Positions 25,278 through 34,011 of a stretch of DNA of 64,000 nt are shown here, piece by piece (positions within the stretch are counted from its first letter, which is position 1; the number at the start of each line of letters is the position of its first letter). Position numbers and translations under genes: made by a program. The stretch spans positions 1,214,936 through 1,278,935 of the forward strand of contig NC_007796.1 in the NCBI RefSeq assembly GCF_000013445.1, in the 5' to 3' direction. The stretch comes from Methanospirillum hungatei JF-1. Its GTDB lineage: Archaea; Halobacteriota; Methanomicrobia; Methanomicrobiales; Methanospirillaceae. The notes below the pieces were generated by a model, which ran no database searches, had not been told where the DNA came from, and saw only the letters and a program-made list of their open reading frames with translations.

Positions 25278-25444
25278 CAAAATGTCCGTGTTGCGGATCT
25301 GATTTATTTGGGTACGAAAAGCCCTATGACCGGTTAAACCGGGGAAAGGTTATCGGAGTTGCCTGTTGTCCGTGGTGTAAATGGACCGGGACTGGTGAAC
25401 AGTACCGCGATCTGGATGATGATGACGTGAAAATTCCATATTGA
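25274..25444 (+). CDS. 56-aa zinc-ribbon protein coupled to the dynamin-like GTPase
   Basis: 56 residues, beginning MTKCPCCGSDLFGYEKPYD and continuing to VACCPWCKWTGTG, so two Cys pairs (CPCC and CCPWC) about 25 residues apart form a zinc ribbon; the tail is acidic (DLDDDD). The ATG overlaps the GTPase stop (ATGA), which supports translation coupled to it. It resembles small zinc-ribbon proteins that act as adapters, but I do not recognise a family. Presumably under the same fluoride riboswitch. Confidence 0.75.
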   Translation: MTKCPCCGSDLFGYEKPYDRLNRGKVIGVACCPWCKWTGTGEQYRDLDDDDVKIPY

Positions 25445-25822
25445 ACGAATACCTCTTATTTTTTATTTTAGAACTCAGGTGACGGACTGGATATGGAGAT
25501 GGTGGTGAAAATACGGATGGAATAGATATCTCCACCAGAATTGTTGCGATAAGAGAGACCCATAACCACTAAAATTTCATGAACTCATAACCTCATGCAT
25601 CAAAAAAATTCTATGAATAGTACATACAGGTATCTCTGTGAATTGAGATATTTTATCAGAGGATTTCTTATATTGATGAGATCATACATGGAAAATGTAT
25701 GGATGGTAATTCGAAAAAGAGGACATCATCATCTACGTCAAAAAAACTCATATAATCATTTTTTCGGTTTACGATTATGATTACCATACGGATTATATCG
25801 AAAAAATGCATGATTTTTTAAT
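25445..25822. other. Intergenic region between convergent operons
   Basis: About 380 AT-rich bases between the ends of the two dynamin-like operons. T-runs such as CTTATTTTTTATTTT near 25454 and TTTTTTAATTT near 25812 may be terminators. A 61-codon frame (25595-25780) has no ribosome-binding site or known family and is probably chance. Confidence 0.4.
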
Positions 25823-27835
25823 TTACCGGTTATTTTTTAGTATTCTTGTTATTCCCGCCCGATATTGACCGGCAGTATTTTCATATGACTTTTCAATCAA
25901 CCCTAATGTCTGTTCAGTCCACCGGACCAAAATTCGTTTATATACCTCAAAACTTTTCTTCAGTTCTTTTTTCATGAGTTCTTTTAATTTTGATCTGATG
26001 GTATTTTCTAGAAACGCCCGGCCCAGGAATGTAGAATAGACCGGAAGTGAGAACGAGATATTGAGAGAACCGGGATCATATCGTGGCATATCATGAATCT
26101 TTGACCGGAGATCTTCACTATCCCTGATACCAGGTATGGAAAGGATGGCAGCACTCTTTTCCAGGATGAGATCCAGCTGTGATGCAAGTTCTATAAGTTT
26201 GTCCTGCACCGGAGTGTTCTCTTGGTGAACATATCCCACGATATCATCTCTGATAAGAGAATGCACCTCCCCCTGTGCATCAGTACCATTCATGGATTGA
26301 ATTACATGCTCTGTCATCATCTCCCATAATGGAGAAAGATCAGAGAAGAGATTCCTGCTTTGATGGAGGGCATAATTTCGGGTCTCTTCTATATGAGCAG
26401 ACCCATTTCGGAGTGCTGTTTCAATAGACAAGAGTTCCTGTTCATGTTCGGGAGTTAATAATTCAGGATCTTTCTCCTCCTCTGACAGTGCATGTTGAAC
26501 CGCCTCCCATAACAGACCGATCTTTCGCTGGAGAGACCGGGTTTTCATATCCCGTGCATCTTTCACGAGCGGGAGAATTGCTAATTCAAACCAGGTATCC
26601 AGGAGATGGCGGTGAGATTTCCGGGTACTGACCAGATGAACCGGATAATGAACATCACATCGCACCGTTATCTGTGAGGAGATATATTCGCACAGAGAAA
26701 GACTCTCTTCATCAGAGAGAAGATCTCCTTTACTTACCAGAATCTGAACGGGAATTCCTGCACTCTGAAGTGAATACACCGTCTGAATATCCTCTGCAGT
26801 CAACGTTGATCCGGCATCGATGAGCACAATACCAAGATCACAGCTGGGAAGGTATGCACGGGTAAGTGCAGCTCCGCTTGTAGCAAGAGACCCAAGACCG
26901 GGGGTGTCTGCAAATCCTACCCCTTCCAGAAGTCTGTGAGCAGGAAGCCGCGCAATTATCCGGGTAACATGCCGTGAATTAGAAGGGTTGTGCTGCTCGG
27001 TTGCATATAAAAAGAGATCTTCAGGAGGGCAGACAATAGGATTTTTATCAACAAATGTGACCAGAATTTCCCGTTTGTCGCTCCAGCGGATATGAATAGG
27101 GAGAGCAGTGACCGGAGTTACTCCGACAGGAAGAAGATCTTCTCCAAGAATCGCATTTAATAGGGATGATTTTCCTGAACTGACTCTGCCAAATACGGCA
27201 ATCTCAAATACCTGATCATCGGCACTGTCAAGAATAGAGGATATCTGACCACGGAATTCCACAAGCCCATAATCTGATACCCGCTGCTCAATGGTGCGAA
27301 GAAGATCCAGATCATGGGATGTACTCTCCAGTTTTGAGAGTCGCTCTTTAATATTCTGTCCACCGGTCCCGGAGAGGAACTGTTCAACCTGACGAATAAG
27401 AACCCGAAGCTCACTTACCGCCCCTGACAAACAGGTCTCGCCCTCAGTGGTCATCATTCCATACCCCCGCATCGCAGAGGGACGCATTTCATCGACTGAT
27501 ATCTGCATCGATGCCAGCCTGACACGAACGGCCCTGGATGCCGGAATATCCGGAGAGGTCTTTGGGATACCTGCACTATCAAGAACCCGGGAAAGCCTGT
27601 TTCTCATATGGGAGATATAGTCTTCAATGCAGGTCTTCTGGGCAGGAGTTATATCAGGCACATACTGTGGAAATGAAGTGTTTGATGAACCTTCATCCAT
27701 TATCCGTTCAATCTCATCAAGGAGATGATCCAGGTGCTGACATCCGATTCGTATCCTGTTTGCATGACTTGGAGAGAAAATCCCATTTTTTTCAGGTTCC
27801 GGTCTCTTTTCAGACATATCCATCACCCTGGACAA
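25823..27835 (-). CDS. Second dynamin-like GTPase
   Basis: 670 residues with an N-terminal helical part of about 205 residues before the GTPase. G1 GRVSSGKSS is at 216-224, a switch region VGVTPVTALPIHIRW at about 237-251, G3 DTPGLG at 310-315 and G4 SKGD at 368-371 (in place of NKxD). The C-terminal 300 residues are helical with an amphipathic segment around 610-625 and a basic end. It differs clearly from the GTPase at 23511 in length, N-terminal region and G4, so it is not a recent duplicate. Convergent to that gene, downstream of the winged-helix gene. Pairs of different dynamin-like proteins often work together. Confidence 0.88.
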   Translation of the reverse strand: MSRVMDMSEKRPEPEKNGIFSPSHANRIRIGCQHLDHLLDEIERIMDEGSSNTSFPQYVPDITPAQKTCIEDYISHMRNRLSRVLDSAGIPKTSPDIPASRAVRVRLASMQISVDEMRPSAMRGYGMMTTEGETCLSGAVSELRVLIRQVEQFLSGTGGQNIKERLSKLESTSHDLDLLRTIEQRVSDYGLVEFRGQISSILDSADDQVFEIAVFGRVSSGKSSLLNAILGEDLLPVGVTPVTALPIHIRWSDKREILVTFVDKNPIVCPPEDLFLYATEQHNPSNSRHVTRIIARLPAHRLLEGVGFADTPGLGSLATSGAALTRAYLPSCDLGIVLIDAGSTLTAEDIQTVYSLQSAGIPVQILVSKGDLLSDEESLSLCEYISSQITVRCDVHYPVHLVSTRKSHRHLLDTWFELAILPLVKDARDMKTRSLQRKIGLLWEAVQHALSEEEKDPELLTPEHEQELLSIETALRNGSAHIEETRNYALHQSRNLFSDLSPLWEMMTEHVIQSMNGTDAQGEVHSLIRDDIVGYVHQENTPVQDKLIELASQLDLILEKSAAILSIPGIRDSEDLRSKIHDMPRYDPGSLNISFSLPVYSTFLGRAFLENTIRSKLKELMKKELKKSFEVYKRILVRWTEQTLGLIEKSYENTAGQYRAGITRILKNNR

Positions 27836-27911
27836 TATCCGATAGTACCGGATGAAAGGAGAGTGTCAGATCATTCTCATATGTCTGTTTCCATACGTAT
27901 GTCATAACCCC

Positions 27912-28469
27912 TCAATTCCTGGATGAAAGTGTATTTTTGAGCATAAGACGGATCTCCTTTAACGGATTACAAAATCCCTCAGCAAGCCTGCCTCCTTTCA
28001 TATCACGGGCGAGTGCATCAGCATAAAGCTGGTGAATGAGGATAAGAAGTCTCCAGTCATCTTGCATATCAGGGATAAAAGAGAAAGGATACAGGCTTAA
28101 TCTGAACCGCTCCAGCAGATCAGCTGGAGTTCTGGATTGAATTAAGTTATCAAAAAATGACGGTGATTTCTGCCCCATATCAATGATAACGTCATACAGC
28201 GGGGATGGAACTGACCGGTATGAGGAGGTAAGATCCTCAATAAACCACTTCATGGACCGGATCTCCTCATGGATAATCCTATAGTGCCGGTTATGATACA
28301 GATGTAACATCCGATCAACATTCCGATTCATCTCATATGCAGGATCAGACATATGGCCGGGTATTGGCATAATATATCCTGAACGTGACAGGTAGTCAAG
28401 ATGTGCCTGAATATTTTTCGGACTTTTAAATCCTATTTCGGATGCAATATCACTTTTGTACCCAAAGAA
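27912..28469 (-). pseudogene. Winged-helix protein lacking a start codon
   Basis: A minus frame opens right after a stop at 28470-28472 and runs to 27912 (185 residues). Its first 45 residues, [28 protein letters not shown] then a wing, are a clear winged-helix DNA-binding domain, but no ATG, GTG or TTG lies upstream of the domain; the first ATG (28370) is inside the wing, which is where a standard annotation (152 residues) would start. The rest is helical with no motif. The missing start and the overlap with the 5' end of fluC (28401) suggest the gene lost its beginning. Could still be translated from 28370 as a helical protein without DNA binding. Confidence 0.6.
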
Positions 28470-28823
28470 TCAGCACTCGTTGGTATTGGCGGATGTATCG
28501 GATCTGTTGCCCGGTATCAGATCAATGAATGGATTCCGTCTCTTTTAGGGACATTTATTGTCAATGTTCTGGGGTGCATTGCTATCGGGTTTCTGATGTA
28601 CGAATCCATCTACTTTGGAGCGTTCAGCCGGAACTCTCGTCTCTTCCTTGGTGCAGGATTGATCGGATCATTTACGACCTTTTCAGCCTTTGCAACCCAG
28701 ACAATAGAAGCAGGACTTTTTTATGGAATAATCTTTATCGCTGCAAACATACTGTGCGGACTTATGGGAGTATTCATTGGACGCCAGATCATACTTCGGG
28801 GTAGGAGATCATGGAACATCTGA
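28401..28823 (+). CDS. fluC1: Fluoride channel FluC/CrcB, first copy
   Basis: 140 residues with four hydrophobic segments. Family signatures are present: [15 protein letters not shown] (about 28-42), [10 protein letters not shown] and SFTTFSAF (about 93-100), the TTFS-type motif that lines the fluoride pore. FluC lets toxic fluoride leave the cell. Family homology begins near residue 25; the 24 residues before it are antisense to the winged-helix gene and no closer start exists, so the native 5' end seems lost. Overlaps the second copy by 13 bases; the two probably form a heterodimer. Confidence 0.9.
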
Positions 28824-29173
28824 TCCTTGTCGGGATTGGAGGAGCGGTCGGGGCCATGCTTCGCTTTGAGCTCTCAAAACTCCGTCCAGTCAGGAGCATT
28901 CCTCTGGGAACGGCCCTGGTTAATATTATCGGCAGTTCTCTCTTTGGATGCGTCGTTTTTTCCAGGTCTCCCGGAGATATCTTTTACCTGGTGGATGTCG
29001 GAATTCTGGGAGGGTTTACCACCTTTTCAACCTTCTCCTTTGAGACGTTCAGGATGTTTGAGGAACAGGATTATCAGACTATGGTTCTGAATATCTCAAT
29101 AAATCTTATAGGAAGCCTGATTGGAGTACTTTTAAGTTTCATTCTTGTGACGCTGATTTTAACAGGAGGATAA
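28811..29173 (+). CDS. fluC2: Fluoride channel FluC/CrcB, second copy
   Basis: 120 residues and a full-length family member: [15 protein letters not shown] at about 8-22, [14 protein letters not shown] and [12 protein letters not shown] (about 76-87), with four membrane segments. Paired fluC genes are common where the dual-topology dimer has split into two proteins of opposite orientation. It overlaps the first copy and abuts the DUF190 gene with no gap. No riboswitch precedes this operon. Confidence 0.93.
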
Positions 29174-29497
29174 ATGTTATCGGATGGCATGTTATTACGA
29201 ATATATATCGCGGAATCAGCAAAAATCGGAAAAAAGCCGGCGTATCGACATCTTGTTGAGATGTTCCAGAAGAGAGGATTTCCCGGGTGTACGGTATTCC
29301 GGGGTATGGTTGGATATGGACATGAACAGGTTATTCACACCGTTGATGTCCTGAACTTCTCAATGGACCTTCCGGTGGTCATCGATGTCGTTGATACAAA
29401 GGAACGGGTTATGAGCATAGTTGATGAAGTGGAAGAACTGGTCGAACACGGGCTTGTCATCACCCATGATGTGAAGATGGGAAGAAAACAGAAGTAA
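29174..29497 (+). CDS. DUF190 protein of the fluoride operon
   Basis: 107 residues, start directly after the fluC2 stop. The pattern LLRIYIAESAKIGKKPAYRHLVEMFQKRG...TVFRGMVGYG is the DUF190 core, a small PII-like alpha-beta fold. DUF190 genes regularly lie with fluC/crcB genes, so a role in fluoride handling, perhaps sensing a nucleotide or regulating the channel, is usual but unproven. It ends 75 bases from the convergent enolase gene. Confidence 0.9.
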   Translation: MLSDGMLLRIYIAESAKIGKKPAYRHLVEMFQKRGFPGCTVFRGMVGYGHEQVIHTVDVLNFSMDLPVVIDVVDTKERVMSIVDEVEELVEHGLVITHDVKMGRKQK

Positions 29498-29571
29498 ATC
29501 CTGGTAAACAGGAAGAGGAGTCATCAGCTGGAAAAAGCGGTTACAGGTGAACCCCATCACCCTGGTTTACA

Positions 29572-30852
29572 TTATGCAGAATTGAATGCTTGTCTTCCTG
29601 CGTATCTGGCCTTATCTCCAAGGAACTCGTTAATACGGAGGAGCTGATTATACTTCTCAACCCGCTCTCCACGACAGGGCGCACCGGTCTTGAGCTGACC
29701 ACATCCAAGTGCAACCGTCAGATCTGCAATGAATGAATCACAGGTCTCACCACTCCGGTGAGAGACCATCGTTCCCCAGCCGGCTTTTTGAGCAAGACGA
29801 ATGGCATCTATGGTTTCGGTTACCGTACCGATCTGGTTGAGCTTTATAAGAACCGCATTTGCAGTCTTTTCTTTCAGACCGCGGTGTATTCGTTCAGGAT
29901 TGGTAACAAAGATGTCATCTCCGACGATCTGGATGGTATTTCCAAGACGTTTTGTCATGAATGCAAACCCTTCCCAGTCATCCTCGGCAAGTCCGTCTTC
30001 AATAGAGATGATCGGGTAGGTCCGGATCATGTCTTCATAATAATCAGTCATTTCTTCTGATGTGAGGACCTTTTTCTCAGTCTTCAGCGTGTATTTTCCA
30101 TCCTTATAAAATCCGCTTGATGCTGGATCAAGGACCAGAGCGATATCTTTTCCTGGTATATAACCGGCCTCTTCTATTGCGTGGACGATGAGCGACGCAG
30201 GTTCAAGATTTGACGGCACAATCGGAGCAAATCCTCCTTCATCACCGACACCGGTTGAAAGTCCTTTCTTTTTCAGAACTGATTTCAGGGAGTGATAGAC
30301 TTCGCATCCCCACCGAACCGCTTCGGGATAGTCAGGAGCTCCGACCGGGGCTATCATGTACTCCTGAAAGTCTGATCCCTGCCAGTTGGCATGAGCGCCC
30401 CCGTTCATAATATTCATACAGGGAACGGGCATGAGAGTAGATTTGGGCCCGAGATACTCTGAGAGCAGAACGTCTTCGGAGTTTGCAGCAGCCCGTGCAA
30501 CTGCCATTGAGACCGTAAGAATGGCATTTGCTCCAAGTTTTGCCTTGTTCGGGGTCCCGTCAAGCTCAATCATCACCGAGTCGATACTTTTCTGCTCAAG
30601 AGCATCCCTTCCCAGAAGTTTGGGTGAGATGATGTCCATAACGGCCTGAACGGCACCCTGAACTCCCTTGCCTCCAAACCGTTTTTCACCATCTCGACGT
30701 TCAACCGCTTCATGGATCCCGGTTGATGCTCCGGAGGGACATGCCGCCCGGCCTCGTATCCCGTTATTCAGGGTGATATCGACCTCTACTGTAGGATTTC
30801 CTCGTGAATCAAGAATTTCACGGGCTATTATTCTCTTAATTCTGGTGTCCAT
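29572..30852 (-). CDS. eno: Enolase
   Basis: 426 residues, the usual length. Catalytic parts are visible: [10 protein letters not shown] loop near residue 40, [11 protein letters not shown] near 287, GDDIFVTN near 313, the lysine in LIKLNQIGT near 337 and SHRSGET near 366. It makes phosphoenolpyruvate from 2-phosphoglycerate in central metabolism. Enolase is strongly inhibited by fluoride with phosphate, and eno genes recur in fluoride-riboswitch regulons. Here it lies next to the fluC operon, but I found no riboswitch in its leader (30853-31000). Homologous throughout, no oddity. Confidence 0.97.
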   Translation of the reverse strand: MDTRIKRIIAREILDSRGNPTVEVDITLNNGIRGRAACPSGASTGIHEAVERRDGEKRFGGKGVQGAVQAVMDIISPKLLGRDALEQKSIDSVMIELDGTPNKAKLGANAILTVSMAVARAAANSEDVLLSEYLGPKSTLMPVPCMNIMNGGAHANWQGSDFQEYMIAPVGAPDYPEAVRWGCEVYHSLKSVLKKKGLSTGVGDEGGFAPIVPSNLEPASLIVHAIEEAGYIPGKDIALVLDPASSGFYKDGKYTLKTEKKVLTSEEMTDYYEDMIRTYPIISIEDGLAEDDWEGFAFMTKRLGNTIQIVGDDIFVTNPERIHRGLKEKTANAVLIKLNQIGTVTETIDAIRLAQKAGWGTMVSHRSGETCDSFIADLTVALGCGQLKTGAPCRGERVEKYNQLLRINEFLGDKARYAGRQAFNSA

Positions 30853-31075
30853 CGGGGTTCACCATAAAGAGATTGGTCGGGATATAATAAAGGGAAAACT
30901 CATGTGAGAATTGGAGAGCGAAATAAAAATGGTGATACAGACAATATATGTGATGTTCCATCTGCTGTCCGGCGTCCCCAGGGGGAGTTCCCGGACTCAT
31001 GTCTTAATATGCGGATTCTACATTAAAATTCTTGGACTCTCCCGATAGCAGAATAAACTATACGTACCATATACC

Positions 31076-31429
31076 ATGAAAAAATTAAACCCAGGACAGG
31101 ATAATCACAAGGAAGCATCCGGGAAAGACTATAAAAATATTTTTCAGGAAACTCCGGAAGGTATTATCATCACCATAGAAGTATCAGCCGGGAGTAAAAA
31201 GTCTCTATTCCCTGACGGATATAATCCCTGGCGGAAAGCATTTGGTATTGCGGTAAAAGCTCCCCCGGTTGAGGGAAAAGCAAACAAGGCGATCATGGAA
31301 CTCATCGCCGGATATTTTCACCTGCCGGTCCATGCCGTCACCATTCTGTCAGGGCAGACCTCTTCGGTGAAGAAGGTTAGAATTCATGGTATCTCGCGTC
31401 AGCAGATAATTGACATCATCAACGAGTAG
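31076..31429 (+). CDS. DUF167 (YggU-like) family protein
   Basis: 117 residues; the DUF167 core runs from about residue 25: IIITIEVSAGSKKS...AFGIAVKAPPVEGKANKAIMELIAGYF...VTILSGQTSSVKKVRI. The first 24 residues are a hydrophilic extension from the ATG at 31076. The function of the family is unknown; its genes often lie near replication or ribosome genes. The next gene is dnaG, 69 bases on. Confidence 0.9.
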   Translation: MKKLNPGQDNHKEASGKDYKNIFQETPEGIIITIEVSAGSKKSLFPDGYNPWRKAFGIAVKAPPVEGKANKAIMELIAGYFHLPVHAVTILSGQTSSVKKVRIHGISRQQIIDIINE

Positions 31430-31498
31430 AAAACCTTCAGACTGATATGACCCTACCCTAATTCTTATATACTTTCTGGTAGATGAATCTCCGTAGAT

Positions 31499-32854
31499 AT
31501 GATTCACATTATTATGAACAGGGGTTCTTACGTGTATGAACAGGACACAACGAAGTATCGAATTCACCTGGTTGTCCAGGCTGACGGGGTGGTCGACCGA
31601 TCTGATGTAGTCGGGGCCATTTTTGGTCAGATTGAAGGACTCCTCGGGTCAGAACTTGAACTTCGTGAGCTCCAGAGACAGGGCAAACTTGGCCGGATTG
31701 ATGTCAAGATCCAGAGCAAACTGGGAAAATCATATGGTGAGATAACCATCCCGACCTCGGTAGATCGGGCAGAGACGGCAATACTTGCCGCTTCCATGGA
31801 GACTATCAACCGCGTCGGTCCCTGTGTCTCAGAAATCCATGTTCAATCGATTGAAGATGTCAGGATTACCAAACGGACCCAGATCATCGAACGGGCAAAA
31901 GCTCTCCTCCTTGAGTTTGAAGAACCAGGGATTGATCCTGATTCACTCATAGATGCTGTACGTGAAAGCCAGCGGATCGAGAAGATAGCAACCATCGGAG
32001 TCGATAACGTCCCTGCCGGACCAAACGTCCTCGCATCTGACGCCATCATCGTGGTAGAAGGGAGGGCAGATGTCATCAACCTCCTCCGGGCCGGAATTAA
32101 AAACGCTGTGGCTGTTGAAGGGACCAGTATTCCAAAGACCATCATCGACCTGTGCCGGAAAAAGACCACAACCGCTTTCTTTGACGGGGACCGGGGAGGG
32201 GATCTCATATTGCGTGAACTTCTTGAAGTCACCGATGTGGATTTTGTCGCGTATCCTACACGGGGCGAGTCGGTTGAAGACCTGAGTCGTAAGGAGATAA
32301 TTAAAGCGCTTCGAAACAAGGTGCCGGTTGAGTATGTCCTGGAAGACCGGGTCGCAGAGTACCTGGCATCACAAAAATCTGAACAACAGACTTCATCAAT
32401 TCGTGAGCCTGAACCAGAGAGGGGAAGTGAACCGGCACGATATCAACAACCAGCCCCTGCCAGTGATGCAGTAATCTCCTGTGAATGCACGGAAGAGATA
32501 CCGGATGCCGTCTCTGAAGAAGAGAGCGTCACTGAGTATCAGGCGTATCTCCCGGATGAGGAGGAAGATAACCGGCCAAGAACCGTGTTTACCCATATCA
32601 GGGAGGTAAAAAACCGTGGAACTGCACGGTTTATCGGAGTTGGCGGTGAGATGAAGAATGAACTCCCTGCCGGAGAAGTTGAGGAGAAACTCGGGGCATT
32701 GGAACAGGGCCTTGAGGGGATTGTCATTGATCAGGAGATCAACCAGCAGCTTCTTGACCAGTTCTCCATGCATGGTATCAGGTATCTTGCCGCACCCTCA
32801 TTTACCGGCATAGTGCGGCTTCCGGCTACAATACGCCTCATTCCATTCAGATAG
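31499..32854 (+). CDS. dnaG: Archaeal DnaG primase-like protein
   Basis: 451 residues as read from 31499. The family usually starts M-Y-x-D-T-T-K-Y, so the GTG at 31532 (VYEQDTTKY) after AGGGG is the likelier start, giving 440 residues. The TOPRIM domain shows [12 protein letters not shown] near 185 and [11 protein letters not shown] near 225. Residues about 290-350 are a charged, low-homology linker, then a conserved C-terminal domain. Archaeal DnaG works with the exosome and can make RNA primers. Followed by a UPF0058 gene 57 bases on. Confidence 0.95.
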
Positions 32855-32911
32855 CCGGTTTCAGGCTATTTTTTTATATTTTTCTCACTAATCAGATAAT
32901 GGAGATCCAGT

Positions 32912-33196
32912 GTGCATAAAGAAGAATTGATATCCCTCCATACCATGCTCACCAATGTCCGCGAGTATCTTCAGGAGCAGAACCCTGATGCAGACTTTAC
33001 CGAGTATGATGCCCTGGAAATTACCCCTTCACAAACCCACAGAAGCAAAATAGAGCATAAATATGCGATATTTGTCCTTGGAAATGCCATCGCAAAGGCA
33101 ATGAGGGAGGTAGACAATCCATCAGCAGCACGAATGGCTGACCGCATGCATGAACTGGCTGAGAGGACACTAAAAGAGATAGAAATGGAAGGGTAA
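32912..33196 (+). CDS. UPF0058 family protein
   Basis: 94 residues from a GTG start. It has the family pattern KEELISLHTMLTNVREYL...THRSKIEHKYAIFVLGNAIAKAM and is all-helical. Found only in archaea; function unknown. A paralogue lies at 61716. Behind dnaG, probably cotranscribed. Confidence 0.88.
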   Translation: MHKEELISLHTMLTNVREYLQEQNPDADFTEYDALEITPSQTHRSKIEHKYAIFVLGNAIAKAMREVDNPSAARMADRMHELAERTLKEIEMEG

Positions 33197-33202
33197 TACC
33201 TT

Positions 33203-33991
33203 CTACTTTTTTTGATCCTGGGAAACCAGGTACTCTGCAAGGAGCCGGGGGATCGGGGCCTGCATACAATGCCAGTTGGGTGTGCCGTTTACTTCTAATA
33301 CGACGTATGATCCATTACAGGACAGCAGGTCAACGCCTGCGTAATCTACTCCGACGACCTGTGCTGCCCTGACTGCAATATCTGCCATCTCCTGTGGAAT
33401 TTCAATTGCACTCCCGCACCCTCCCTGGTGGATGTTATGGGTCAGGTGATCAGATACCCTCATAATAGCCCCGACTGCCTTGTCTCCAATGACAAAAACC
33501 CGGAAGTCGCGGTCATTTGGCACATACTCCTGCAGGTAAAATGGTGGATCACCAAGCTCTGCCTCACTCTCAACCAGATGAATCCCAACCCCGTCAAACC
33601 CGTACACCGGTTTTGACACGGCCTTGGTATGCTTTTGTATAAACTTCCCTGCCAGCGTCCGTGATTCGGTAAAGAATGTTGCAGGAGTCGGGACCCCGTG
33701 CTGCACCAGAAGGGCCGATGTCATCACCTTACTTGCACAGGTGACAATACTCTCCGGTGAGTTAATAATCCTGTTTTTCAGTGAGAGGGCCTGGAGTGAT
33801 TCAAAATTATGACCATTCTGTCTGATTCCGCAGGCCCAGATGGTCGCTCCGGACAGATCATCTGAAAACGGATCGATTGCTTCTAAAAACCTGACCTGGT
33901 ACGGATACCCCATCCGGTCAAGTTCATCCATGACCATCCGGGTTGAATTGTCAGATGGAATATCGGTTGGTTTTGGAATAATGGTTAGCAT
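33203..33991 (-). CDS. RimK-like ATP-grasp ligase
   Basis: 262 residues. The ATP-grasp fold shows SKPVYGFDGVGIHLV near 136, LQEYVPNDRDFRVFVIGDKAVGAI near 162 and DLLSCNGSYVVLEVNGTPNW near 218-238, the last holding the metal-binding glutamate and asparagine. The RimK subgroup includes MptN and CofF, which add glutamate to tetrahydromethanopterin and coenzyme F420 in methanogens; which substrate is used here cannot be read out. Convergent with the UPF0058 gene and 20 bases from tes. Confidence 0.85.
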   Translation of the reverse strand: MLTIIPKPTDIPSDNSTRMVMDELDRMGYPYQVRFLEAIDPFSDDLSGATIWACGIRQNGHNFESLQALSLKNRIINSPESIVTCASKVMTSALLVQHGVPTPATFFTESRTLAGKFIQKHTKAVSKPVYGFDGVGIHLVESEAELGDPPFYLQEYVPNDRDFRVFVIGDKAVGAIMRVSDHLTHNIHQGGCGSAIEIPQEMADIAVRAAQVVGVDYAGVDLLSCNGSYVVLEVNGTPNWHCMQAPIPRLLAEYLVSQDQKK

Positions 33992-34011
33992 GGCACATCA
34001 AAAAAGGGAGG

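Noticed and set aside
28371-28410. Fluoride riboswitch before the fluC pair
   Set aside because: I looked for GG-GATG-NNTTC-CC and CTGAT-ACTCCTAC on both strands around 28300-28480 and found none, so the fluC operon has no visible aptamer of its own.
30853-31075. Fluoride riboswitch before enolase
   Set aside because: GGTGATACAG near 30932 and GGGGGAGTTCCC near 30980 recall parts of the motif, but they lie on the wrong strand for eno and lack the AAACCGCC and pseudoknot parts.
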